Assembly (NCBI GenBank): GCA_050743625.1
Contig: JBOGED010000422.1
Location: 1-9,089 of the forward strand
DNA length: 9,089 nucleotides
DNA from: JBOGED01 sp050743625
GTDB lineage: Bacteria > Actinomycetota > Nitriliruptoria > Euzebyales > Egibacteraceae
Direction of reading: 5' to 3'
Shown here: one piece after another, positions 1-5,363 of the stretch
Layout: the number at the start of each line of letters is the position of its first letter
Numbering within the stretch: the first letter of the stretch is position 1
Translations under genes and position numbers: made by a program
The notes under the pieces: model-generated
The model's input: the letters and a program-made list of their open reading frames with translations, nothing else
Databases searched by the model: none
Told to the model about the DNA's origin: nothing

Positions 1-38
1 GCACGCATGCGTGCCGCATCCTGGCCACAAGACCCAAG

Positions 39-391
39 TGGAGGTGCCGGGGAATTGAACCCCGGGTCCGAATACCTCGGCCCGAGAAGCGCTACGAGCG
101 TAGGTCCCGGTAGATTGTCGGGCCACCAGCCCCGGGACCGGGCGATGTCGCCTTACCGCCACTGAGGTTTCCCCGCCGGCCGGTGGCGGGCGACCGGCGG
201 GTTGAGCCTGGTTGCGACGCCCGACCCCTCACCCCAGGCGAGTGAGGGCGGACGGGTGGCCTAGTTAGGCCGCCAGTGCGAAGTTGTCTTCGGCACCTAT
301 TGAAGGTTTCCGGGCAGATTTTCGAGATGACCCGGAGTACTCGGCTCGCTCTCCCAAGACCGACCGGCATCCGTCGAAACCAGTCACCCCC
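39..391 (-). ncRNA. ssrA: transfer-messenger RNA (tmRNA)
   Basis: This RNA acts with SmpB to rescue ribosomes stalled on broken mRNAs. It enters the A site as an alanyl-tRNA mimic and then supplies a short reading frame that tags the nascent protein for proteolysis. Read on the minus strand, the 5' end is GGGGGTGACTGGTTTCGACG, the canonical tmRNA start. The 3' end carries the T-loop GTTCAATTC and ends CACCTCC plus discriminator A. The first seven bases pair with CACCTCC in a 7-bp acceptor stem with one G-U. CCA is not encoded: the next genomic bases are CTT. The total length of 353 nt is normal for a one-piece tmRNA. The internal tag frame ends TAA. The gene is on the same strand as smpB but about 1.65 kb downstream of it. 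Both ends are set by the acceptor pairing and are confident. Confidence 0.96.
265..294 (-). other. tmRNA tag-peptide reading frame (AEDNFALAA)
   Basis: Inside the tmRNA, the minus strand reads AATAGGT followed by nine codons, GCC GAA GAC AAC TTC GCA CTG GCG GCC, and then TAA. This gives the tag A-E-D-N-F-A-L-A-A. The ALAA ending is the signal recognised by ClpXP-type proteases. The resume codon is taken as GCC (292-294) by analogy with E. coli, where an AATAGTC sequence precedes the GCA resume codon. The tag is short compared with the longer tags I recall from many actinobacteria. After TAA, the bases CTAG supply a second stop in another frame. Confidence 0.85.
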
Positions 392-396
392 GTAGA

Positions 397-427
397 ACCG
401 TATGCGGTTGTCAGACCTCAAAGTATA
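397..427 (-). promoter_or_regulatory. ssrA: possible tmRNA promoter elements
   Basis: Upstream of the mature 5' end, the minus strand has TATACT at 422-427, close to the -10 consensus, with TGCG immediately before it. It also has TACGGT at 397-402, which would place a start near the mature 5' end. Neither has a convincing -35 at normal spacing: TTGAGG at 416-421 is only 13 nt from TACGGT. If TATACT is used, a leader of about 24 nt would be removed by RNase P. The choice between them is uncertain. Confidence 0.3.
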
Positions 428-602
428 CGCAGGCGCCAGTTCGCTCGCGCGGACGGACGCACATGGCGCGTTCGGCGTCGCGCTGGGGGGTCGTGGCGCG
501 TATGTGGCGGGACTTCCCGCCGGGAGCCCCTGCCGTTCGCAGTAGCGCATTGGCACGAGCGTCTGCCCCTGTTATTGACGATGAGCCCCACTCTGTGAAC
601 AT

Positions 603-635
603 GCAGCATTTGTGCGTGCACGCGCAAAATGCTGC
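603..635. repeat. strong hairpin (inverted repeat)
   Basis: GCAGCATTT (603-611) pairs perfectly with AAATGCTGC (627-635). Inside, after one bulged G, TGCG (613-616) pairs with CGCA (623-626) around a 6-nt loop. No run of T follows on either side, so it does not look like a standard intrinsic terminator. It lies upstream of the tmRNA promoter region, outside any credible gene. Confidence 0.55.
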
Positions 636-638
636 CAG

Positions 639-803
639 CTACTGGCCGATCCGTGGGATGCCCGCTGTTGGACCCCTAGAAATTGCGTGTTGGCGCGCAT
701 TTCCTCGTGGATTCAGGCTAAGGCCTCGCACCGCCCCGTCAACGATCTCGCAGGCGCGGATCAACCAACCGTCGACGAGGACCCCCGGCGGCAGATACTC
801 CAA
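639..803 (-). pseudogene. possible gene remnant, unidentified
   Basis: On the minus strand a frame stays open from 920 down to a TAG at 639-641. Its central part reads like real protein, with segments such as GYRPEGGALEYLPP and GVLVDGWLIRACEIVDG, and mostly G or C at third positions. The only in-frame start candidate is TTG at 803, giving 54 residues. In other minus-strand frames just upstream are further coding-like pieces, DGTGCVDLAQVLECVG near 970-1025 and LLHEVVTVAGMFMKDQ near 860-910. This is what a gene broken by frameshifts would look like. I do not recognise the family, and chance cannot be excluded. Confidence 0.2.
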
Positions 804-1113
804 TGCGCCGCCCTCCGGCCGGTAGCCTGCACAGCCTCTCCACGTGACCCCGGCTGCGGACGCTGATCTTTCATGAACATGCCGGCGACCGTCACCACCT
901 CGTGCAGCAGCCTTCTGGGGTTACCGCAAGTCCAGCCCGACCTCCCGTCCGGCGCGAGGGGCGGACTGGAGGCCCGACGCACTCGAGAACCTGGGCGAGG
1001 TCGACGCAGCCGGTGCCGTCCTCAAGTCGCGCCTTTGGCATGGGGCGTTCTAATGCGCGCGTCCGTCAACCGCAGAAGCGAGCGTCGGCCAGGTCCTGCA
1101 GACCCATCTCCAT

Positions 1114-1152
1114 AGCGTGGCCGGCCTCGCCAGTGCTGAGGCCGGCCACGCT
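1114..1152. repeat. perfect 15-bp hairpin
   Basis: AGCGTGGCCGGCCTC (1114-1128) is followed by the 9-nt loop GCCAGTGCT and then the exact reverse complement GAGGCCGGCCACGCT (1138-1152). A perfect, G+C-rich 15-bp stem is well above chance. No T tract follows on either strand, so it is more likely a structured repeat, a protein-binding inverted repeat or an element end than a classic terminator. Confidence 0.7.
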
Positions 1153-1415
1153 CTGATTGGCATGTTTTCTGGCATCCTAGGCAGCGATGGAGGTGACGCG
1201 CTCACCCGCGACCATCTTTGTCGCATCCCCACCTCCCAAGCTCGTCACGGTGTCCGAAACGCCGCACGCATGGAGGCCGCTGCCAAGAAACGAGTCTGCT
1301 CGGCGTGCTCTGTGGCAACAGCTCGGGGTGCCGGTCCGGCCTCCGCGTCACACTGAGGTACGGGCTCTGCGGCACCAAGCAAAGGCCGACGTCGAGCGCG
1401 AGCGGCAACCCATTT

Positions 1416-1435
1416 CGTCATTCGCGGGAGGCCGG
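1416..1435. repeat. degenerate dispersed-repeat-like motif
   Basis: CGTCATTCGCGGGAGGCCGG resembles the widespread intergenic palindrome family of the form CGTCATTCCCGCG...CGGGAATCC, which produces spurious RHSRE-type peptides. Here the frame reads RHSREAGD. A possible second arm, GCCGGATTCCAGGG, lies at 1487-1500. Similarity is by memory of the family only, and the copy would be diverged or split. Confidence 0.25.
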
Positions 1436-1533
1436 CGACACCAGCCATGAACACTGACATGAAAAGGCCATAGGGTCGCCCGGTTTGCCGGATTCCAGGG
1501 CGCCTGACGGAGTTGACGTGACGCCAGGTAGAC

Positions 1534-1561
1534 GGTTTTCCCGCGTCAGCGCGGGAAAACC
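1534..1561. repeat. perfect 12-bp hairpin, first of a related pair
   Basis: GGTTTTCCCGCG (1534-1545), loop TCAG, then CGCGGGAAAACC (1550-1561): all 12 pairs match. The core 1537-1558 matches the second hairpin at 1599-1620 in 19 of 22 positions, and the three differences all fall in the centre. The two cores are 62 bp apart, start to start. As RNA, the minus strand would also form this hairpin. No T tract follows. Confidence 0.75.
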
Positions 1562-1598
1562 CCGCCTGTGGTCGATCGGCCGCGCGGTGAGGGGTGTG

Positions 1599-1620
1599 TT
1601 TCCCGCGTATACGCGGGAAA
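1599..1620. repeat. 22-bp perfect palindrome, second of a related pair
   Basis: TTTCCCGCGTA (1599-1609) is immediately followed by its reverse complement TACGCGGGAAA (1610-1620), with no loop. It shares the TTTCCCGCG...CGCGGGAAA arms with the hairpin at 1534-1561. A perfect loop-free palindrome suits a dimeric DNA-binding protein or a REP-like mobile palindrome. The 41 bases between the two show no further copy. Confidence 0.75.
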
Positions 1621-1717
1621 GGTGGGGTTGGCGGCTGCACGAGGTGATCGCAGCCTCTGGGACGGCAACCTCCATCCTCATCATCCGGCAAGCCGGACGA
1701 TATGCGGCCCCTTTGGG

Positions 1718-1990
1718 CTAAACGCCCCAGTTGGATGGACCACTTCGCCGTACTGTGCAGGAAGGCAGATTCTCCAACAGCCGCATGTGGAGGAAACTAC
1801 GGTTTCGACCAGATAGGAGCCGATCGAGGAGCGCCTCGCCTGCGGTAATCTCCTCAGGAGACAGCGAGCCGGCTTCCGCCTCCCACTCCGCCACCCCACG
1901 AAGCCCGTCGCGGATCCGCGAGGGATGGCAGGCCGCCTCTTCGACGGCCTGGGTCACCCTGGGATCCCGCGAACTCGATCGTTTACTCAC
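1718..1990 (-). CDS. small antitoxin-like protein, hypothetical
   Basis: This 90-residue frame starts 46 nt after the smpB stop on the same strand, so it may be read through from smpB. GTG at 1990 is preferred (MSKRSSSRD...); TTG at 2002 or GTG at 1996 would add 4 or 2 residues. There is no strong ribosome binding site. The middle, GVAEWEAEAGSLSPEEI followed by GEALLDRLL (residues 32-59), resembles the C-terminal half of actinobacterial type II antitoxins of VapB/MazE type, which often have EWEAExGxLTxEEL. The expected N-terminal DNA-binding strand is not obvious, and residues 60-90 look unrelated, as if the original end were lost. No intact toxin follows. A short frame shows SYLVETVVS near 1800-1830, faintly like a PIN-domain start, but that is weak. 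It may be a remnant of a toxin-antitoxin pair. Confidence 0.35.
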   Translation of the reverse strand: MSKRSSSRDPRVTQAVEEAACHPSRIRDGLRGVAEWEAEAGSLSPEEITAGEALLDRLLSGRNRSFLHMRLLENLPSCTVRRSGPSNWGV

Positions 1991-2036
1991 GCTCACATCC
2001 AATGGTCGGACTCAACGCGCAAATCAGCAGTGCCGC

Positions 2037-2513
2037 TTACTCGCGTTGGCGGGAGCGGAGGGCGCGGGCGACGTCGCGCTCGGCGTCGCGCTCGGCGATC
2101 GAGGCGCGTTTGTCGTGGTGAGCCTTGCCTGTGGCGAGGCCCAACTGCAGCTTTGCCTTGCCGTCGCGCCAGTAGAGGCGCATGGGCACGAGGGTCCGGC
2201 CCTGCTCCTGGGTGAACCGCGCCATCTTGGCGATCTCGTCGGAGTGCGCGAGCAGCTTCCGTTGACGGGTGGGGTCGTGGTTTTGGCGGTTGCCGAACTC
2301 GTACTCGGCGATGTGCGCCTGGATCAGCCACAGCTCGTCCCCGCGCACGGCCGCGAACGCCTCCTTGATCGACGCCCTGCCCGCGCGGAGCGACTTCACC
2401 TCGGTGCCCGTGAGCACCAGCCCTACCTCGACGACGTCACTGATGTCGTAGTCGAACCGGGCACGCCGGTTGACGGCGATCGTGTCTTTGCCGTCGGTTT
2501 TCTTCCTTGCCAT
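2037..2513 (-). CDS. smpB: SsrA-binding protein SmpB
   Basis: This small basic RNA-binding protein binds the tRNA-like domain of tmRNA and takes it to stalled ribosomes, starting trans-translation. At 158 residues it has the usual family length. Family signatures are clear: NRRARFDYDI near the N-terminus, GLVLTGTEVKSLRAGRASI in the OB-fold core, NHDPTRQRKLLAH in the middle, and LVPMRLYWRDGKAKLQLGLA followed by GKAHHDKR. The C-terminal tail, rich in Arg and Glu and ending RALRSRQRE, is the part that enters the mRNA channel. ATG at 2513 is chosen; a GTG one codon upstream (2516) is also possible. No strong SD sequence is seen, and the start lies only 10 nt after the ctp stop, so translational coupling is likely. 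Its RNA partner ssrA is on the same strand but displaced by the gene-poor stretch. Confidence 0.97.
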   Translation of the reverse strand: MARKKTDGKDTIAVNRRARFDYDISDVVEVGLVLTGTEVKSLRAGRASIKEAFAAVRGDELWLIQAHIAEYEFGNRQNHDPTRQRKLLAHSDEIAKMARFTQEQGRTLVPMRLYWRDGKAKLQLGLATGKAHHDKRASIAERDAERDVARALRSRQRE

Positions 2514-2523
2514 CACGCGAACG

Positions 2524-3693
2524 CTACCGCGTCAGGGCACCAGCGGCGAGCAGCCGCCGCAACGTGTCATGCGCGCTGGCGAGCTGTGCGTCCTCGCCGG
2601 TCACCTCGTGGTCCGGGATGACTCCCACACCCTCGATGGAATCACCAGATGGCGTGAAGTACTCCGCGGTCGTGAACTTGACGCCACTGCCGTTCCCTAG
2701 AAGCTGGACGGTCTGAACCGTGCCCTTGCCATAGGTCGTCTCACCGACGATCTCGCCACGGCCGAGGTCTTGTACGGCACCGGCGACGATCTCGCTCGCG
2801 CTGGCGGACCACCCGTCGACGAGCACCACGAGCGGGAGATCCTCTAATGCGTCGCCGGCAGCCTCGTGGACCCGGCCCTCCAGCGGCGCGTCCCCGCGCC
2901 CGCGGACGCTCACGACCACCCCGTCCTCAACGAACACGCTCGTGACGTCGACGGCCTCGCCCAGCAATCCCCCAGGGTTACCGCGCAGGTCGAGCACGAT
3001 CCCGCGAGCGCCTCGCGCCGCGAGGTCCCGCGCGGACTCACGCACGCGCCGGCCGGCCAGGTGCGAGAACTGGGCGAGGCGGAGGTAACCGATGTCGCCA
3101 TCCTCCAGCCGGCTCTCGACATCAGGCAGCTCGATGTGCGCCCGGGTCATCCTCAGCTCGCGGAGCCCGGCCACGCCGCCGTCCAAGCCGAGGGTGACGA
3201 TGCTGCCGGCCTGGCCGCCGATGAGCCCGGCGACGCCCTCGGTCGGTACGTCGCGTACGTCCTTGCCGTCGACGGAGATGATGCGCTCGCCCGCCTCGAT
3301 CCCCGCCTCAGCCGCCGGCGTCGCGTCGATCACGCTGACGACCACGGGACCGAGATCGCCGTCCTGGATCTGGATGCCGATCCCCGAGACCTCCCCGTCG
3401 AGCATCTGGGTGAACCCGACGAGCTCTTGGGCGTCGAAGTACGCGGCGTGAGGGTCGCCCAGCGTGGAGATCATCCCCTCGATCGCGCCCTTCGCGAGCA
3501 CCTCGTCACTGGGCGCCCGCACGGCCTCACGCTGGATGCGCTGGTACAGCTCCGAGACACCCGCGAACTCCGGTGGCAGTCTCGGACCGCTCCCACGCTC
3601 CACCCCGACCCGGTAGCTGTGCAGCATGAGCGCCGCCAAGAGCTCGAGGGCCAGCAAGCAGGTGATCGGCACCCACGCGCGCGAACGGTTCAT
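2524..3693 (-). CDS. ctp: C-terminal processing peptidase, S41 family, membrane-anchored
   Basis: This serine protease of the CtpA/CtpB family cleaves near the C-termini of envelope proteins. The 389 residues begin with one hydrophobic segment (about 8-26) that acts as an uncleaved anchor, with the rest outside the membrane. A helical region (about 45-95, with LGDPHAAYFDAQE) leads to a PDZ domain (about 96-185; GIGIQIQ, AAEAGIEAGERIISVDGKDV). The protease core contains DLRGNPGG (235-242), the nucleophile motif SASASEIVAG with Ser298, and the base Lys323 in TYGKGTVQ. The Ser-Lys spacing of 25 is the family's. Trp295 sits where the family usually has Gly or another small residue. The gene follows ftsX by 40 nt and precedes smpB by 10 nt, so it is part of the same transcript. 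A link to FtsEX-controlled wall hydrolysis is possible but inferred from position. The SD before ATG 3693 is weak. Confidence 0.93.
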   Translation of the reverse strand: MNRSRAWVPITCLLALELLAALMLHSYRVGVERGSGPRLPPEFAGVSELYQRIQREAVRAPSDEVLAKGAIEGMISTLGDPHAAYFDAQELVGFTQMLDGEVSGIGIQIQDGDLGPVVVSVIDATPAAEAGIEAGERIISVDGKDVRDVPTEGVAGLIGGQAGSIVTLGLDGGVAGLRELRMTRAHIELPDVESRLEDGDIGYLRLAQFSHLAGRRVRESARDLAARGARGIVLDLRGNPGGLLGEAVDVTSVFVEDGVVVSVRGRGDAPLEGRVHEAAGDALEDLPLVVLVDGWSASASEIVAGAVQDLGRGEIVGETTYGKGTVQTVQLLGNGSGVKFTTAEYFTPSGDSIEGVGVIPDHEVTGEDAQLASAHDTLRRLLAAGALTR

Positions 3694-3733
3694 GGCCGTC
3701 AGCCTGCCATGGCGCCGGCCGGGGACGCCTCGC

Positions 3734-4612
3734 TCAGACGGCCAGGAAGCGGCGCAGGGAGATGATGGAGGCGAACGAGGCGATGAACGCGCCGATCAGC
3801 ACGAGGACGGGGATAGTGGCGAGGACGTCGTAGAGATTGATGAACGGGATGAACTGGAGCGCGCTTTTCAGGCGGCCGAGCAGCATCAGCTCGCCCACCA
3901 GCAGGAGCCCACCGGCGACCAAGGCTCCGAAGACCCCGGCGATGATTCCCTCCACGACGAAGGGAAGCCGGATGTACCAGTTTGTCGCCCCGACGAGCTT
4001 CATGATGCCCGTCTGCTCCCGGCGGGCGAAGGCCGTGACCCGGATCGTGTTCGAGATCAGCGCGGCGGCGGCGATCAGCTGGAGCAAGGCGACAGCCAAC
4101 GCTCCGTTCCGCAAGGCGTTCATCACCTGGAAGAACTTCTCGAGGGTGTCGCGCTGGTCGACGATCTCCTCGACGCCCGGGTACTCGGCGAACTGTGACG
4201 CGACGACCGGATACTCCTCGGGGTCGGTGAGCTTCACGCGGAACGACGCGGGTAAGACGTCAGGCCCGACGCTCGCCGCGATCACCTCGTCGCCGTTGGA
4301 CATCCGCTGGAAGTCGGAGAAGGCCTGCTCCTTGGACACGTAGATGACGTCGGCGACCACCGGGTTGGCCCGAAGCTCGGACTCAAGCGAGCGCAGCTGG
4401 TTCTCCTTGACGTCGTCGAGCAGGAAGATCGACACCTCGACCTCGGCGTACAGGACCCGTTGCGCCAAGGTGACCTGCCGTTGCACCAGAAGGCCCATGC
4501 CGAGAAGCGCCAGGCTGACCGTGACCGTGACAATCGTGGCGATCGTCATCAGCAGGTTGCGGCGGAGGCCGATGCCGACCTCGTTGAACAGATATCCCCA
4601 CCTAGGCCCCAT
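3734..4612 (-). CDS. ftsX: cell division protein FtsX (permease-like)
   Basis: FtsX is the membrane half of the FtsEX complex, a type VII ABC transporter that moves no substrate. It passes ATP-driven conformational change to periplasmic or extracellular peptidoglycan hydrolases during division. The 292 residues show the expected layout: a short cytoplasmic N-terminus with GLRRN, TM1 (about 21-43), a large extracytoplasmic domain (about 44-165, with VEVSIFLLDDV and SKEQAFSDF), then three TM segments near 171-190, 219-246 and 263-285. The cytoplasmic coupling region ARREQTGIMKLVGATNWYIR (196-215) is highly characteristic. ATG 4612 lies inside the end of ftsE (11-nt overlap). It is preceded by GAGGAA (4622-4627) at good spacing, which fixes the start. 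Length and topology match actinobacterial FtsX. Confidence 0.96.
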   Translation of the reverse strand: MGPRWGYLFNEVGIGLRRNLLMTIATIVTVTVSLALLGMGLLVQRQVTLAQRVLYAEVEVSIFLLDDVKENQLRSLESELRANPVVADVIYVSKEQAFSDFQRMSNGDEVIAASVGPDVLPASFRVKLTDPEEYPVVASQFAEYPGVEEIVDQRDTLEKFFQVMNALRNGALAVALLQLIAAAALISNTIRVTAFARREQTGIMKLVGATNWYIRLPFVVEGIIAGVFGALVAGGLLLVGELMLLGRLKSALQFIPFINLYDVLATIPVLVLIGAFIASFASIISLRRFLAV

Positions 4613-5288
4613 AGCCGTACATTCCTCGGTTCTGGTCGCGGACGAGCTGGCCGCCGTGGAGCTCGATCACTCGCCGCCGCATCGAGTCGACGATGTGCTT
4701 GTCGTGCGTCGCCATCACGACCGTCGTTCCGGTCCGGTTGATCCGGTCGAGGAGCTTCATGATCCCGACGCTCGTCTTTGGATCCAGGTTTCCCGTCGGC
4801 TCGTCGCACAGCAGGATGCGCGGCCGGTTCACGAACGCGCGCGCGACGGAGACGCGCTGTTGCTCGCCGCCGGACAGCTCATGCGGGTACGCGTCCGTCT
4901 TGTGCCGTAAGCCGACCAGCTCCAGCACCTCGGGGACCGTCCGCACGATCGAGTGGCGAGGCTTGCCGATCACCTCCAAGGCGAACGCGATGTTCTCGAA
5001 GACGGTCTTGCTCTCCAGCAGCTTGAAGTCTTGGAACACGCAGCCCAGCTCGCGCCGCAGCCCTGGGATCCGCCAGCTCTTCATCCCGTTGAGCCGTTTG
5101 CCGGCAACGAAGATCTCCCCGCGGTCCGGGTCCTCGTCTTTGAGCAGCAGCTTGATGAACGTGCTCTTACCCGAACCCGAGGGTCCCACCAGGAAGACGA
5201 ACTCCCCCTTTTGGATGTCCATCGACACGTCCCGCAGCGCGGGCACGATCCTCTTGTACGTCTTCGAGACCTGGTCGAGACGGATCAA
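4602..5288 (-). CDS. ftsE: cell division ATP-binding protein FtsE
   Basis: FtsE is the cytoplasmic ATPase of FtsEX, which drives activation of cell-wall hydrolases at the septum. The 228-residue protein has a full ABC domain: Walker A GPSGSGKST (35-43), Q-loop Gln86 in CVFQDFKLL, signature LSGGEQQR (138-145), Walker B ILLCDEPTGNLD (158-169) and switch His195 in ATHD. The EPTGNLDP and FQDFKLL contexts are those of FtsE and the related LolD-type group; the ftsX neighbour settles it as FtsE. The start is TTG at 5288 (MIRLDQVSKTYKR), supported by GGAGG at 5296-5300 with 7 nt spacing. No ATG is available at this position. It overlaps ftsX by 11 nt. The 75-nt gap to the cbiO stop upstream is the largest in the block and may contain its own promoter, though I see no clear one. 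Confidence 0.96.
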   Translation of the reverse strand: MIRLDQVSKTYKRIVPALRDVSMDIQKGEFVFLVGPSGSGKSTFIKLLLKDEDPDRGEIFVAGKRLNGMKSWRIPGLRRELGCVFQDFKLLESKTVFENIAFALEVIGKPRHSIVRTVPEVLELVGLRHKTDAYPHELSGGEQQRVSVARAFVNRPRILLCDEPTGNLDPKTSVGIMKLLDRINRTGTTVVMATHDKHIVDSMRRRVIELHGGQLVRDQNRGMYGYGA

Positions 5289-5295
5289 CGCAACG

Positions 5296-5301
5296 CCTCC
5301 A
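5296..5301 (-). promoter_or_regulatory. ftsE: ribosome binding site fixing the TTG start of ftsE
   Basis: TGGAGG on the minus strand lies 7 nt before TTG 5288. It is the main reason for accepting a TTG start here, because FtsE proteins normally begin with an M-I-x-L/F-x-x-V pattern exactly as this frame gives. Confidence 0.7.
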
Positions 5302-5363
5302 GGGAAGGACCGGGGGGACCACGAGGGTAACGCCGGGCCGCCAGGACCGCGAAACCGCAGAGA

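Larger units (their letters stand above)
392..2036. other. gene-poor stretch between tmRNA and smpB, rich in hairpins
   Basis: These roughly 1.6 kb contain many short overlapping open frames on both strands, none with a recognisable family. Apart from the small ORF behind smpB (1718-1990), I see no convincing intact gene. The stretch contains a hairpin at 603-635, a broken coding-like frame at about 639-920, a 15-bp hairpin at 1114-1152, a repeat-like motif near 1416-1435, and a pair of near-identical hairpins at 1534-1561 and 1599-1620. Codon-position G+C bias, strong in the neighbouring genes, is weak here. The pattern suggests decayed or accessory DNA. Confidence 0.6.

Noticed and set aside
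1187..1450. Plus-strand ORF starting MEVTRSPATIF (87 residues)
   Set aside because: Third-position G+C is near the regional average rather than raised as in real genes here; the SD is weak, no family is recognisable, and it overlaps other equally weak frames.
1534..1620. CRISPR array of type I-E suggested by two hairpin repeats at about 61-62 bp period
   Set aside because: Only two copies are present; the repeats are fully symmetric without the conserved asymmetric tail; no third copy occurs at 1475 or 1661, and there is no cas gene in the window.
1731..2621. Plus-strand open frame of 296 residues across the smpB region
   Set aside because: Most of it is antisense to smpB, and its LAVAPVEAHGHEG-type translation is a shadow of the conserved minus-strand gene.
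2866..3765. Long plus-strand open frame opposite ctp (299 residues)
   Set aside because: It is antisense to a clearly functional S41 peptidase, and its His/Arg/Asp-rich composition is the mirror of high-GC codon bias.
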